NCBI GenBank assembly: GCA_020718275.1
Contig: DYSI01000002.1
Location: 29,039 to 83,410, forward strand
Reading direction: 5' to 3'
DNA: 54,372 nucleotides
Source: Draconibacterium orientale
GTDB taxonomy: Bacteria; Bacteroidota; Bacteroidia; Bacteroidales; UBA1556
Position 1 is the stretch's first letter. Each line of letters begins with the position of its first letter. Below are positions 24,968 to 33,789 of this stretch, in pieces. Below the pieces are notes generated by a model. That model had not been told where the DNA came from. It did not search any database and saw only the letters and a program-made list of their open reading frames with translations. Position numbers and translations under genes: made by a program.

Positions 24968-26167
24968 ATGCCAAAAATATCTAAAAAGGGTCATGCAATG
25001 CCCGAATCACCCATTCGTAAATTAGTACCCTACGCCGATAAAGCTAAAGCCAGAGGCGTAAAAGTTCACCATTTAAATATTGGTCAACCAGATATTGAAA
25101 CTCCAAAAATCGCTTTGGATGCCATTCGCAACTTTAAAGAAGATGTAGTGGCTTATAGCCATTCAGCTGGCATTTTATCCTATAGAAAACGTTTAGTGGA
25201 GTACTATAAAAGTGTAAACATTGAAGTAACCCCTGACGAAATGATAGTTGGAACTGGAGCTTCCGAGGCCATTCTATTTGCCCTGCAAAGTTGCATCGAC
25301 GAAGGAGATGAAATAATTATTCCCGAACCATTTTATGCCAATTACAATGGTTTTGCCATTAATGCAGGTGTAAAAGTTGTTCCTATCAGTTCAAGTATCG
25401 AAACAGGTTTTGCTTTACCTCCAATGGAAGAGTTTGAAAAGGCCATTACTCCCAAAACAAAAGCCATTTTACTCTGTAATCCAAACAATCCAACTGGCTA
25501 TTTATATAGCAAAGAAGAATTAGAAGTGGTTAGAGACATGGTAATTAAGCACGATTTGTTTTTAATTTCAGATGAAGTTTATCGTGAATTCACTTACGAC
25601 AATCATCAGCATTTTTCGGTAATGAATCTAAAAGGAATCGACCAAAATGTGATTCTAATAGACTCTGTTAGTAAGCGTTATAGCGCATGTGGTTTCAGAA
25701 TTGGAGTACTTATCAGCAAAAACAAAGAAGTGATGTCTACGGCCATGAAATTTGCGCAAGCAAGACTCTCGCCGCCTACATTTGGACAAATTGCCGCAGA
25801 AGCTGCAATTGACACGCCAAACAGTTATTTTGAGAAAGTACTAGTAGAATATAAAAAAAGGCGCGATGTAGTGGTTGGTAGAATTAACCAAATGGAAGGT
25901 GCTTTTTGTCCAAATCCAAAAGGAGCTTTTTATGTAGTTGCCAAGCTACCCATTGACGATGCTGATCGGTTTTGCCAATGGCTTTTAGAAGATTACAATT
26001 ATAATAATCAAACAGTAATGTTGGCTCCTGCAACAGGATTTTACGCTACTAAAGGATTAGGAATGAATGAGGTACGTATTAGTTATGTACTTAATGTTGA
26101 TGATTTGAATGCATCGATGGATGTATTGACTCAAGCCATAATCGATTATCCAGGAAGAACCAATTAG
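24968..26167 (+). CDS. class I/II PLP-dependent aminotransferase (aspartate aminotransferase-like)
   Basis: This 399-residue fold-type I enzyme shows VHHLNIGQPDIETP at the N-terminus, CNPNNPTGYLYSKEEL, DEVYREFTYD (Asp and Tyr that hold PLP) and the Schiff-base Lys236 in DSVSKRYSACGFRIG. The conserved Arg for the alpha-carboxylate lies near the C-terminus (NEVRISYV). Substrate cannot be fixed; aspartate or another amino acid with 2-oxoglutarate is likely. Confidence 0.9.
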   Translation: MPKISKKGHAMPESPIRKLVPYADKAKARGVKVHHLNIGQPDIETPKIALDAIRNFKEDVVAYSHSAGILSYRKRLVEYYKSVNIEVTPDEMIVGTGASEAILFALQSCIDEGDEIIIPEPFYANYNGFAINAGVKVVPISSSIETGFALPPMEEFEKAITPKTKAILLCNPNNPTGYLYSKEELEVVRDMVIKHDLFLISDEVYREFTYDNHQHFSVMNLKGIDQNVILIDSVSKRYSACGFRIGVLISKNKEVMSTAMKFAQARLSPPTFGQIAAEAAIDTPNSYFEKVLVEYKKRRDVVVGRINQMEGAFCPNPKGAFYVVAKLPIDDADRFCQWLLEDYNYNNQTVMLAPATGFYATKGLGMNEVRISYVLNVDDLNASMDVLTQAIIDYPGRTN

Positions 26168-26182
26168 AAAAATAATAAGCAT

Positions 26183-26213
26183 AAAAAAAGGCGGTCAATC
26201 CGCCTTTTTTTGT
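26183..26213. terminator. bidirectional terminator between the aminotransferase and the SPFH operon
   Basis: AAAGGCGG and CCGCCTTT form a stem around a short TCAAT loop, with runs of A on the left and T on the right. It overlaps the last codons of the minus-strand ribbon-helix-helix gene. Confidence 0.9.
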
Positions 26214-26377
26214 TTTTCAACTTGCTGATTTGGTAAACGTTTAGCCTCAAAGAGCGCTTTATGAATGATGTATTCTAAATGCCCGTTTGTACTTCTAAAC
26301 TCTTCCGACGCCCATTTTTCAACTTGGTCGAAAACATCGGAATCAATTCGTAAAACAAATGCTTTTTTCTTAGCCAT
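26195..26377 (-). CDS. Arc-like ribbon-helix-helix DNA-binding protein
   Basis: This 60-residue protein begins MAKKKAFVLRIDSDVFDQVEKWA, the beta strand and first helix of an Arc/MetJ fold, followed by FRSTNGHLEYIIHKALFEAKR, the second helix. It is the third gene of an operon with the membrane PH-like protein (4 bp) and the SPFH protein. Its last codons lie in the terminator stem. It could regulate its own operon or simply travel with it; no toxin gene is adjacent. Confidence 0.82.
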   Translation of the reverse strand: MAKKKAFVLRIDSDVFDQVEKWASEEFRSTNGHLEYIIHKALFEAKRLPNQQVEKQKKAD

Positions 26378-26381
26378 ACTT

Positions 26382-26906
26382 TTACTTGTTTTCCATCAGT
26401 TTACGCATTGCAAAATCAATAGCATCCATCCTTTGTGTGCCAATCATCAAACTTTTGCCTGAACTTAGAAATAGTTCCAACCCTTTATTGCCGCTAACAT
26501 TAAAAGCCATAGCGCCATTCTTTTTGATTTGTTGACGATAGCCCCAACCACCAAATTCTTTGATTGGCTTGTAAATTCTCACTTTAAAACTCAATATTTC
26601 TTGCGGATGAATTAGCATGCATTTATTCTTGAAGGGTGGAAATTTAATTCTAATCTCCTGATCATTAATTTCGACTTCTAATCGCATTTTGCGGAAAAGG
26701 AAATAAGTCAACAAAAACACCACTGCCAAGAAAATACCTGTAACTGCTAAAGCTATTCTACTCATTTCCATTGATTTAAGAGTATCCTCGGATGCAATAA
26801 AATAAAACAAGCTGAATGTTAAGACTTGCGCAATAAGTATAACTAGCCAAACCCATGACCACCTAAATTCTTGCACTTCCTTGAAATAACTTCGCGAATG
26901 ACTCAT
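26382..26906 (-). CDS. two-TM membrane protein with a PH-like cytoplasmic domain
   Basis: This is a 174-residue protein. Two membrane segments (WSWVWLVILIAQVLTFSLFYF and IALAVTGIFLAVVFLLTYFLF) are followed by a beta-rich domain, MRLEVEINDQEIRIKFPPF...EFGGWGYR...AMAFNVSGNKGLELFLSSG, with the flavour of bacterial PH domains. The start at 26906 (MSHSRSYFKEV) avoids the 53-nt overlap with the SPFH gene that a longer frame would need. It lies between SPFH and ribbon-helix-helix genes, a conserved trio. Function is unknown. Confidence 0.72.
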   Translation of the reverse strand: MSHSRSYFKEVQEFRWSWVWLVILIAQVLTFSLFYFIASEDTLKSMEMSRIALAVTGIFLAVVFLLTYFLFRKMRLEVEINDQEIRIKFPPFKNKCMLIHPQEILSFKVRIYKPIKEFGGWGYRQQIKKNGAMAFNVSGNKGLELFLSSGKSLMIGTQRMDAIDFAMRKLMENK

Positions 26907-26919
26907 GATAAAAGAGTAT

Positions 26920-27771
26920 TTAGTAGAGTGAACCAGTATTAACCACAGGGCTGGTATCTTTATCCGAGACAAGAACCACTAATAAATTGCTAACCATAGC
27001 AGCTTTTCGATCGTCATCAAGCTCTACAATTTTATTATCAGATAGTTTTTTCAAAGCCATTTCCACCATACTCACCGCCCCTTCAACAATTTTAGCACGA
27101 GCAGCAATAATAGCAGTTGCCTGCTGTCGTTTCAACATTGCTTGAGCAATTTCTTCGGCATAAGCTAAATAATTAATGCGAGCTTCCATCACTTCAATCC
27201 CAGCTATATCAAGCCTTTCGCGTAATTCAAGTTCTAGCTTATTATCAATTTCAACCCCGCCAGAACGGAGCGTAATTTCCACCTCATCCTCATCAAAATT
27301 ATCATAAGGATAGGTTCCTGCGAGTTTACGAATAGCAGCATCGGTTTGAATGTTTACAAAGTGTGCATAATCATCCACATCAAAAACCGCTTTAAAAGTA
27401 TCCTTAACACGCCACACTAGAACCACTCCAATTTTAATAGGGTTCGCTAATTTATCATTCACTTTTATAGGTGAACTATCTTGATTACGAGCGCGTAATG
27501 AAATATTACGTTTTACAAAAAAAGGAATTACCCAATAAAAACCATTCGTTTTGACCGTACCTGTATAATTTCCAAACAAAACCAAAACAAGCGATTCGTT
27601 TGGATTAACGATAAAAAATCCTGGCAACATTAACACAAAAAGCAAGGCAAATAATACACTAAAAACACTTTTAATAGCAATAAACCCAAAAAGTGCTACT
27701 GCTAAAAATAAGACAGCCAGTAAGATGGCTACATAACCTGACATTGGTTTTACAATTTTTTCTCCGTCCAT
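26920..27771 (-). CDS. SPFH/Band 7 (prohibitin-like) membrane protein
   Basis: This 283-residue protein has two N-terminal membrane segments (YVAILLAVLFLAVALFGFIAI and VLFALLFVLMLPGFFIV). An SPFH domain follows (NPNESLVLVLFGNYTGTVKTNGFYW, VKDTFKAVFDVDDYAHFVNIQTDAAIRKL) and then a helical tail with YAEEIAQAMLKRQQATAIIAARAKIVEGA, typical of flotillin-like proteins. It probably oligomerises at the inner membrane. It is the first gene of the operon with the PH-like and ribbon-helix-helix genes. Confidence 0.9.
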   Translation of the reverse strand: MDGEKIVKPMSGYVAILLAVLFLAVALFGFIAIKSVFSVLFALLFVLMLPGFFIVNPNESLVLVLFGNYTGTVKTNGFYWVIPFFVKRNISLRARNQDSSPIKVNDKLANPIKIGVVLVWRVKDTFKAVFDVDDYAHFVNIQTDAAIRKLAGTYPYDNFDEDEVEITLRSGGVEIDNKLELELRERLDIAGIEVMEARINYLAYAEEIAQAMLKRQQATAIIAARAKIVEGAVSMVEMALKKLSDNKIVELDDDRKAAMVSNLLVVLVSDKDTSPVVNTGSLY

Positions 27772-27833
27772 AAGATTTAGATTTATATAATTATTTTAGT
27801 ATTAAAATGATATCACAAATTAAAAGCTTTTCA

Positions 27834-27914
27834 TTGACAAAGTCAAGTTAAATTTTTCAGAAATCAAAGCAAATTGACAAAATGAAGTTCAGGCGCAAAA
27901 TTGCCTTATGCGCC
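27834..27914. promoter_or_regulatory. small palindromes and direct repeats upstream of the SPFH operon
   Basis: TTGACAAAGTCAA (27834-27846) is a short palindrome, and a near-copy TTGACAAAATGAA occurs 40 bp further (27874-27886). An inverted repeat GGCGCA/TGCGCC spans 27892-27914. They lie in the divergent gap between the SPFH operon and the FAD oxidoreductase and could be operator sites, for instance for the operon's own ribbon-helix-helix protein. Speculative. Confidence 0.25.
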
Positions 27915-28003
27915 CAGAATAGAAATAAAAGAAAAAGATTAGGGCAAGACTTCATAAAAAGAGAATAATTGCAATTTGGAAAGTCAGCAATACAGCAAAA
28001 CAG

Positions 28004-28011
28004 TATCTTTG
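28004..28011 (+). promoter_or_regulatory. -7 box (TATCTTTG) of the oxidoreductase gene
   Basis: TATCTTTG ends only 4 nt before the ATG at 28016, so the transcript would start at or next to the start codon. A TTTG at 27975-27978 is 25 bp upstream, slightly longer than the usual spacing. Confidence 0.5.
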
Positions 28012-28015
28012 TGGC

Positions 28016-29632
28016 ATGCAAGAAGATTTAATATATGATTATATAATTATTGGGTCAGGACCGGCAGGCACCATTGCAGCTTTGACTTTGGTTCAAGCCA
28101 AGGCAAAAGTTTTGATGCTGGATGTTGGGCATAAGGACGAGAAATATCAGCAGCTTGTACCCGCGATTAACTATGATGAAATCAGAAGAACAATTCAAAA
28201 TCAAAGTCGATTTTTTTTAGGTGACGAGATGGAGGCTATTCCAAATCAAGGGGTTAAAGTAGGTGCTCAATTAAGCCCTTCGCGCAAAGCCATGATAAAA
28301 GAGGTGGAAAAATGGATACCGCTACACTCCAACACTTTTAATCCAATGGAAAGTTTAGGTTATGGAGGTTTAGGGGCAGGTTGGGGATTAGGAGCCTATG
28401 TTTATTCTGAAGCCGAATGCCAAAGGGTTGGATTACCTTTCGATGAGCTTATGCAATCTTATCAATTTACCGCCGATCATATTGGTATTTCGGTCGGAAA
28501 AGACGCTCTTCAGCCCTATCTTAGTGGTTCACTGGAGCGACTTCAGCCAGCCTTAAAGATGGACAATGCTGCTCAAAAACTCTTGAAAAGATCAGAAAAG
28601 GATGCAGCTTTTTTTACCGCTAATAATATGTTTTTCGGAACGGCAAGCATGGCACTTTTAACAGAGGACAAAGAAAAGCGTAAAGCTACCGCCTATTATG
28701 ATACAGATTTCTATGCTGATTTAAACCAATCGGCCTATCGTCCACAATTTACGCTTGATGAATTACGTAAAGAATCTAATTTCGACTATTTAGGAAAACA
28801 TTTAGCGATCTATTTTATTGATAATCATGAATATACAATTGTCAATACCCTTCAAATAGAGACAGATAAATCCGCAAGTTTTAAGGCGAAAAAGTTAATC
28901 CTTGCTGCGGGAGCTTTAGGCACTGCCCGTTTAGTTTTAAGATCATTTCCACAATTGAATCAATTGCCAGTATTGAGTAATCCGTACGCTTACTTGCCGG
29001 GTATTCAGTTTTCGATGTTGGGTAAAAAACTGGATCCTCAAAAAAGCAGTATGGCACAAGCGATGATGATTTACGATCCTGATGGAAAAAAGGACAATTT
29101 CGTTAGTTTGGCATTCTACACCTATCAATCACTAATGTTGTTTCGCTTAATCAAAGAATCACCACTAAATATTGCCGATAATCGACTTATTTTTCAGTAT
29201 TTACAAAGTGCATTTATCATTGCAGGAATTCATCATCCCGACAGCATGAGTCCTCAAAAATGGCTTAGACTTGAATCAGATAGGACTAGCAAAACAGGAG
29301 ATCATTTATTTGTGCATTATCAGTTAACTGACGATGAAAAAGCCCGCATACATCAGCGCGAAAAAACTATCAGAAAAGCTATTTATAAATTAGGTATTTT
29401 GCCAATTAAGCGAATTGATCCAGGCGCCGGCAGCAGTATTCATTACGGCGGAACCATACCCTTTTCGGATAAAGATGAATTAGGCAAACAAGCGCATTCA
29501 GGAAGACTATACAATACCCGCAATGTGTATATTGCTGATAGTGCGGGCTTTAATTTTCTACCTGCTAAAGGCGTAACACTAAGTATTATGGCAAATGCCC
29601 ATCGAGTAACTTCACAACTACTGAAAAGATGA
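28016..29632 (+). CDS. FAD-dependent GMC-type oxidoreductase
   Basis: This 538-residue protein has a dinucleotide-binding start (YDYIIIGSGPAGTIAALTL), so this ATG is near-certain. AKKLILAAGALGTARLVLRSF lies in the middle, and the C-terminal GMC motif is NVYIADSAGFNFLPAKGVTLSIMANAHR, preceded by SSIHYGGT. An unusual Gly-rich stretch GYGGLGAGWGLGAYVYS lies near residue 115. The substrate is unknown, perhaps a sugar or its nucleotide derivative given the overlapping epimerase-like gene (ATGA, 29629-29632). Confidence 0.85.
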   Translation: MQEDLIYDYIIIGSGPAGTIAALTLVQAKAKVLMLDVGHKDEKYQQLVPAINYDEIRRTIQNQSRFFLGDEMEAIPNQGVKVGAQLSPSRKAMIKEVEKWIPLHSNTFNPMESLGYGGLGAGWGLGAYVYSEAECQRVGLPFDELMQSYQFTADHIGISVGKDALQPYLSGSLERLQPALKMDNAAQKLLKRSEKDAAFFTANNMFFGTASMALLTEDKEKRKATAYYDTDFYADLNQSAYRPQFTLDELRKESNFDYLGKHLAIYFIDNHEYTIVNTLQIETDKSASFKAKKLILAAGALGTARLVLRSFPQLNQLPVLSNPYAYLPGIQFSMLGKKLDPQKSSMAQAMMIYDPDGKKDNFVSLAFYTYQSLMLFRLIKESPLNIADNRLIFQYLQSAFIIAGIHHPDSMSPQKWLRLESDRTSKTGDHLFVHYQLTDDEKARIHQREKTIRKAIYKLGILPIKRIDPGAGSSIHYGGTIPFSDKDELGKQAHSGRLYNTRNVYIADSAGFNFLPAKGVTLSIMANAHRVTSQLLKR

Positions 29633-30507
29633 GTCAACAAATTGTAATAACAGGTGCTAACGGATTTATCGGCCATTATCTGTGCCATTATTTATCTGAA
29701 AAAAACCACACAATCATAGGATTAGCCCATCATTTACCCACTACACATCAGCATAAAATACAATACAGGGCCTTTGATTTAGCCAATTTTGCCAGCGATG
29801 TAATTCCAGAAAATACTGATATAGTTATACATACAGCCTATCAATTCAAAAACAATTTAAGAGAAGGTATCGACTTAAACTATAAAGCCACCAAAAGACT
29901 TTATGATTTCAGCCAGCAAAAGAAAGTGAAGCTTTTTATTTACTTTTCTAGCTTTGCTGCTACTTCCGAATCCATTTCCGCCTATGGACAGAGTAAATAC
30001 CAAACCTCCAATCTCTTTGATTTGGAAAAAGACTTAGTTATTGCGCCAGGCCTTGTAATTGGAAATGGAGGTCTTTTTTCGAGGATAAGTGCCATAATTG
30101 AACAAAGCAAATTGATTCCACTCATAGGAGGAGGTCGGCAACCATTACAATATATTGATATTCAGGATTTAGCAAGGATTATTTCCAATGCCATTGACCA
30201 TCAGATTAGGGGAAATTATCTGCTAGCCCACCCTAGCACAATTGAAATGAGAGATTTCTACCATGAAATTGCCAAAAGCCTTCACAGAAAGCCTGTTTTC
30301 ATTCCAATCAATTATTTCTTTAGTGAAATGATGTTTAATCTCATCCAATGGTTAAAGCTCGGACTTGGATTCGATAAAGAAAATTTTATGGGGTTAAAAC
30401 AAATGCACGAACAGCAAATTAGTCCTGCTGAGGCGATTTTCCATGTTCAATTAAAACCCTTAAGCGAAATTCTTAGCCGAATTTTCAAATCAGGTTCAAG
30501 AACCTAA
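29629..30507 (+). CDS. NAD-dependent epimerase/dehydratase (extended SDR)
   Basis: This 292-residue protein shows the SDR nucleotide site ITGANGFIGHYLCHYL. The catalytic triad region is FIYFSSFAAT with the Tyr-x3-Lys of SAYGQSKYQ. VIAPGLVIG and YIDIQDLARIISNAI are typical of UDP-sugar epimerases and dehydratases. It is translationally coupled to the FAD oxidoreductase. The pair recalls modules in cell-surface carbohydrate clusters, but no glycosyltransferase is next to it. Confidence 0.85.
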   Translation: MSQQIVITGANGFIGHYLCHYLSEKNHTIIGLAHHLPTTHQHKIQYRAFDLANFASDVIPENTDIVIHTAYQFKNNLREGIDLNYKATKRLYDFSQQKKVKLFIYFSSFAATSESISAYGQSKYQTSNLFDLEKDLVIAPGLVIGNGGLFSRISAIIEQSKLIPLIGGGRQPLQYIDIQDLARIISNAIDHQIRGNYLLAHPSTIEMRDFYHEIAKSLHRKPVFIPINYFFSEMMFNLIQWLKLGLGFDKENFMGLKQMHEQQISPAEAIFHVQLKPLSEILSRIFKSGSRT

Positions 30508-30564
30508 ATGAAGGATTTAGAAAAAAATCTAACAAATCCATATTATTTCCAGAAAAAAATTAAC

Positions 30565-30572
30565 TATCTTTA
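30565..30572 (+). promoter_or_regulatory. -7 box (TATCTTTA) of the THX gene
   Basis: TATCTTTA, one base off consensus, lies 42 nt before the ATG. Confidence 0.4.
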
Positions 30573-30614
30573 CGCATTCAATTTATCTAATTATTAACCG
30601 TTAAACATACTATT

Positions 30615-30857
30615 ATGGGAAAAGGCGATATAAAATCAAGAAGAGGTAAAATATCCAATCGTTCGTACGGAAAACTACGCAAAAAAAGGAAAGCCACTTT
30701 ACAAATTGTGAATCAAGAAGTTAAAACAAAAAAAGAGGAATCTAAAGCAGCTGGACAGGTTAAAACCAAGCCTGAAAAATCGCTAGCTAATAAAACAGAC
30801 GAAACCATTTTAGAAAAACCAAAAGCTGCTAGAAAGAGAGTTGCAAAAAAAGAATAA
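30615..30857 (+). CDS. 30S ribosomal protein THX with extended basic tail
   Basis: The first ~25 residues, MGKGDIKSRRGKISNRSYGK, match the short THX peptide that sits at the head of the 30S subunit. The remaining ~55 residues are a Lys/Ala/Glu-rich low-complexity tail (for example AARKRVAKKE at the end), so this 80-residue protein is two to three times the usual THX length. It has its own promoter-like box and terminator. Confidence 0.85.
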   Translation: MGKGDIKSRRGKISNRSYGKLRKKRKATLQIVNQEVKTKKEESKAAGQVKTKPEKSLANKTDETILEKPKAARKRVAKKE

Positions 30858-30887
30858 AATCAGCGATATATCTCAATATAACCCTAA

Positions 30888-30916
30888 AACCTTGAGCGAT
30901 GCTTAAGGTTTTTTTT
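30888..30916 (+). terminator. terminator of the THX gene
   Basis: AACCTTGAGC and GCTTAAGGTT pair over 10 bp (one G-U) around a GAT loop, followed by eight T's. Confidence 0.88.
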
Positions 30917-30919
30917 ATT

Positions 30920-30927
30920 TAGTTTTG
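30920..30927 (+). promoter_or_regulatory. -7 box (TAGTTTTG) of pepE
   Basis: TAGTTTTG matches TAnnTTTG and lies directly after the THX terminator, 40 nt before pepE. Confidence 0.45.
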
Positions 30928-30967
30928 TAGCCACACAAAAACAAAAACAAGCATTAAAAACATACGC

Positions 30968-31696
30968 ATGAAACTACTTTTAATCAGCAATTCAACCATG
31001 GCAGGTGAATCATACCTAGGCTGGCCACAACAACACATTAAAGACTTTTTGCAAAGCAGTGTTAAACGAGTACTTTTTATTCCTTATGCAGGAGTAAATC
31101 TGTCGGACAAAGGACTTGAAGCTTCTTGGGATCTCTACGAAGCCAAGGTATCTGAAGTATTTGCTAAATTAGGCTACGAATTATACTCTATCCATCATCA
31201 AGAAGATCCAATTGCAGCCATTAAGGAGGCAGAATCAATTGCTGTTGGCGGTGGAAACACCTTTCATTTAGTTTATAAGTTGCATCAGTTAGGATTGATG
31301 AACGCCATTAAAGTTCAAGTAGAGAAAGGGATACCGTATATGGGATGGAGCGCAGGTAGCAATGTTGCTTGCCCAAGTCTACGTACTACTAATGATATGC
31401 CCATTGTGGAGCCAGCAAGTTTCGACTGTACTGGATTAGTTCCTTTTCAAATCAACCCGCACTATTTGGATGCACATCCACAAGGGCACGGAGGCGAAAC
31501 ACGTCAGCAGCGAATCAAAGAATTTATTGCCGTTAATCGAGACCTATATGTTGTTGGGTTAAGAGAAGCTTGTTTGCTCCTCATGCAAGATCAACATTTG
31601 CAATTGGTAGGTGCACATCCGATGAGAATTTTTAGATACGGCCAAGAACCTTATGAAGTAAACCCCGGAGAATCATTAGATTTTTTATTTAAATAA
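30968..31696 (+). CDS. pepE: dipeptidase E (alpha-aspartyl dipeptidase, peptidase S51)
   Basis: This 242-residue cytoplasmic serine peptidase hydrolyses Asp-X dipeptides. The nucleophile Ser128 is in GWSAGSNVACP; AVGGGNTFHLVYKL, FQINPHYLDAH and the catalytic His region GLVPFQINPHY are typical of S51. It has no signal peptide and lies 21 bp upstream of the M13 peptidase, probably in one transcript. Confidence 0.93.
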   Translation: MKLLLISNSTMAGESYLGWPQQHIKDFLQSSVKRVLFIPYAGVNLSDKGLEASWDLYEAKVSEVFAKLGYELYSIHHQEDPIAAIKEAESIAVGGGNTFHLVYKLHQLGLMNAIKVQVEKGIPYMGWSAGSNVACPSLRTTNDMPIVEPASFDCTGLVPFQINPHYLDAHPQGHGGETRQQRIKEFIAVNRDLYVVGLREACLLLMQDQHLQLVGAHPMRIFRYGQEPYEVNPGESLDFLFK

Positions 31697-31717
31697 AATC
31701 TATAAATAACTTAATAT

Positions 31718-33769
31718 ATGATAAATACAAAATATTTTATTATTGCCAATCTTGCTTTAATTTTAAATAGTTGTGGCCAAAAAACAGAAAAAGTCAAACC
31801 CATGGAAAAACCTTCGGGAATTGAAATAAGCAATCTAAATCTCGAGGTAAAGCCTGGAGACGACTTCTTTGAATATGCTAATGGCGGTTGGTTAAAGCAA
31901 AATCCGATGCCTGATGAATACAGCAGATACGGTGCTTTTGAGATTTTAGAAATCAAAAAAGATGCGGAAATTAAAAACTTAATTGAGGAAGTAGCTGAAA
32001 AAAAAGACCTTGCAAAAGGAAGTCCAGAGCAACAAATTAGAGACTATTACCAAGCCGCAATGGACACCATTGAAATCGATAAATTAGGCATAAAGCCATT
32101 GGTACCAATTCTTGATGAAATAAAATCTTCAAAAACCAAGCAAGATTTAATTCGCCTACAAGCCAAACTCAATATACTAGGATCCTATCCGTTTTTTGTG
32201 GTTTTTAGTTCGCAAGACGACCGCAACAGCACTCAGGTGATTGCCAATTTGAATCAAGGCGGAATTGGGTTGCCCGAGCGCGATTATTATACCAATACCG
32301 ATAAACGAAGTGCAAAAATCAGAGATGAATATGTAAATCATATCCAAAAAATGCTGATTCTTACTGGATTTGACGAGAAAACTGCGACTAGCAATGCAGC
32401 AAAAATTATGAAGATTGAAACCGTCTTAGCCCAAGCTTCCATGACCATGATTGAGCAACGAGATCCAATAGCCAATTATAATATTTACGATTTGGCAAAA
32501 CTACAAAATAACTGCAAAGGCTATGATTTTGCAAGCTATTTCAATGCATTAGGTTTGACCAATACCGATCACCTCAATGTTCATCAGCCAGCCTTTTTTA
32601 TGGCAATGGCTAAACTATTTAAGAACACAAGTATTGAAGATATTCAATTCTATCTAATTTGGAATTTCATCAATTCCAATGCATCAAAATTGAGTAGTGA
32701 TTTTGAGAAGCAAGATTTCTACTTCAATGCGACAGTCATGTCGGGTGTTGACAAAATGAAACCACGCTGGAAACGGATGGTGTCCTCAACAAGTGATAAT
32801 TTGAGTGATCCAGTAGGAAGAAAATACGTTGAGAAATATTTCCCAGCAGCATCTAAAGAACTAATGCTTAAGCTAGTAGACAATTTACGCCTAGCATTGA
32901 AGGAGAGTATTGCTAATCTCGATTGGATGAGCGATTCCACTAAAATGAGGGCACAAGAGAAGCTAGCCGCAATCACTGTAAAAATTGGCTATCCAAATCA
33001 GTGGATTGATTATACAAGCATTGAAATCATGCCAAACACTTTTGTAGAAAACACTTGGAATTGCCACGCATTTGAGTACAAGCGTAATTTAGCTAAAATA
33101 GGAAAACCTGTTGACCGAGAGGAATGGGGCATGTCGCCACAAACTGTAAACGCCTACTACAATCCAAACATGAATGAGATTGTATTTCCTGCCGCCATTT
33201 TACAAGCTCCATTTTTCGATCCCAAGGCAGATGACGCTGTGAACTATGGTGCGATTGGAGTGGTTATTGGCCACGAAATGACCCATGGATTTGATGATCA
33301 AGGAAGACTGTATGACCAAAATGGAAATTTGAATGACTGGTGGACAGAGTATGATGCTAAAAATTTCAAAAACAAAACACAAATACTTATTAATCAATAT
33401 AATGCTTATACTATTTTAGATTCGATGCATGTAAATGGCGAACTAACTTTAGGCGAAAACATTGCTGATAACGGTGGTTTATTCATTTCGTATGCAGCTT
33501 TACAAAAATCATTTGGCGATAAAGGCCAGCCCGCATTAATTGATAGTTTGAGTGCAGATCAACGCTTTTTAATTAGTTATGCGCAAATCTGGCGTCAACA
33601 TATACGACCAAAAACATTGATGCGTAGACTTCAAGAAGATGTGCATTCCCCTGGCGAAGCTCGCGTGAATGCAGGAGTCGCAAATTTACCTTGGTGGTAC
33701 ACTGCTTTCAAAGTGTCGGAAGGTGATAAAAACTATGTCGCACCTGAACAGAGAGCCAAAATTTGGTAA
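31718..33769 (+). CDS. M13-family zinc metallopeptidase (PepO/neprilysin-like) lipoprotein
   Basis: This 683-residue protein carries a lipobox-type signal (ANLALILNSC, acylated Cys19), so it is exported and lipid-anchored. The zinc motif is HEMTH (His519, Glu520, His523) in VVIGHEMTHGFDDQGRLYDQNG, with the third ligand Glu580 in GENIADNGGLFI. NAYYNPNMNEIVFPAAILQ and the C-terminal VNAGVANLPWWYTAF-like end (normally CRVW) are typical of M13. Residues after Cys19 lack the acidic surface-export signal of Bacteroidota. Confidence 0.94.
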   Translation: MINTKYFIIANLALILNSCGQKTEKVKPMEKPSGIEISNLNLEVKPGDDFFEYANGGWLKQNPMPDEYSRYGAFEILEIKKDAEIKNLIEEVAEKKDLAKGSPEQQIRDYYQAAMDTIEIDKLGIKPLVPILDEIKSSKTKQDLIRLQAKLNILGSYPFFVVFSSQDDRNSTQVIANLNQGGIGLPERDYYTNTDKRSAKIRDEYVNHIQKMLILTGFDEKTATSNAAKIMKIETVLAQASMTMIEQRDPIANYNIYDLAKLQNNCKGYDFASYFNALGLTNTDHLNVHQPAFFMAMAKLFKNTSIEDIQFYLIWNFINSNASKLSSDFEKQDFYFNATVMSGVDKMKPRWKRMVSSTSDNLSDPVGRKYVEKYFPAASKELMLKLVDNLRLALKESIANLDWMSDSTKMRAQEKLAAITVKIGYPNQWIDYTSIEIMPNTFVENTWNCHAFEYKRNLAKIGKPVDREEWGMSPQTVNAYYNPNMNEIVFPAAILQAPFFDPKADDAVNYGAIGVVIGHEMTHGFDDQGRLYDQNGNLNDWWTEYDAKNFKNKTQILINQYNAYTILDSMHVNGELTLGENIADNGGLFISYAALQKSFGDKGQPALIDSLSADQRFLISYAQIWRQHIRPKTLMRRLQEDVHSPGEARVNAGVANLPWWYTAFKVSEGDKNYVAPEQRAKIW

Positions 33770-33789
33770 TCATTTTATCGCCAGAACAA

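Noticed and set aside
26195-26906. Toxin-antitoxin module
   Set aside because: The ribbon-helix-helix protein resembles an antitoxin, but its neighbour is a two-TM PH-like protein with no toxin motif.
26907-26972. Longer N-terminus of the PH-like membrane protein
   Set aside because: It would overlap the SPFH coding region by 53 nt, and the extra residues look like out-of-frame sequence; the ATG at 26906 is cleaner.
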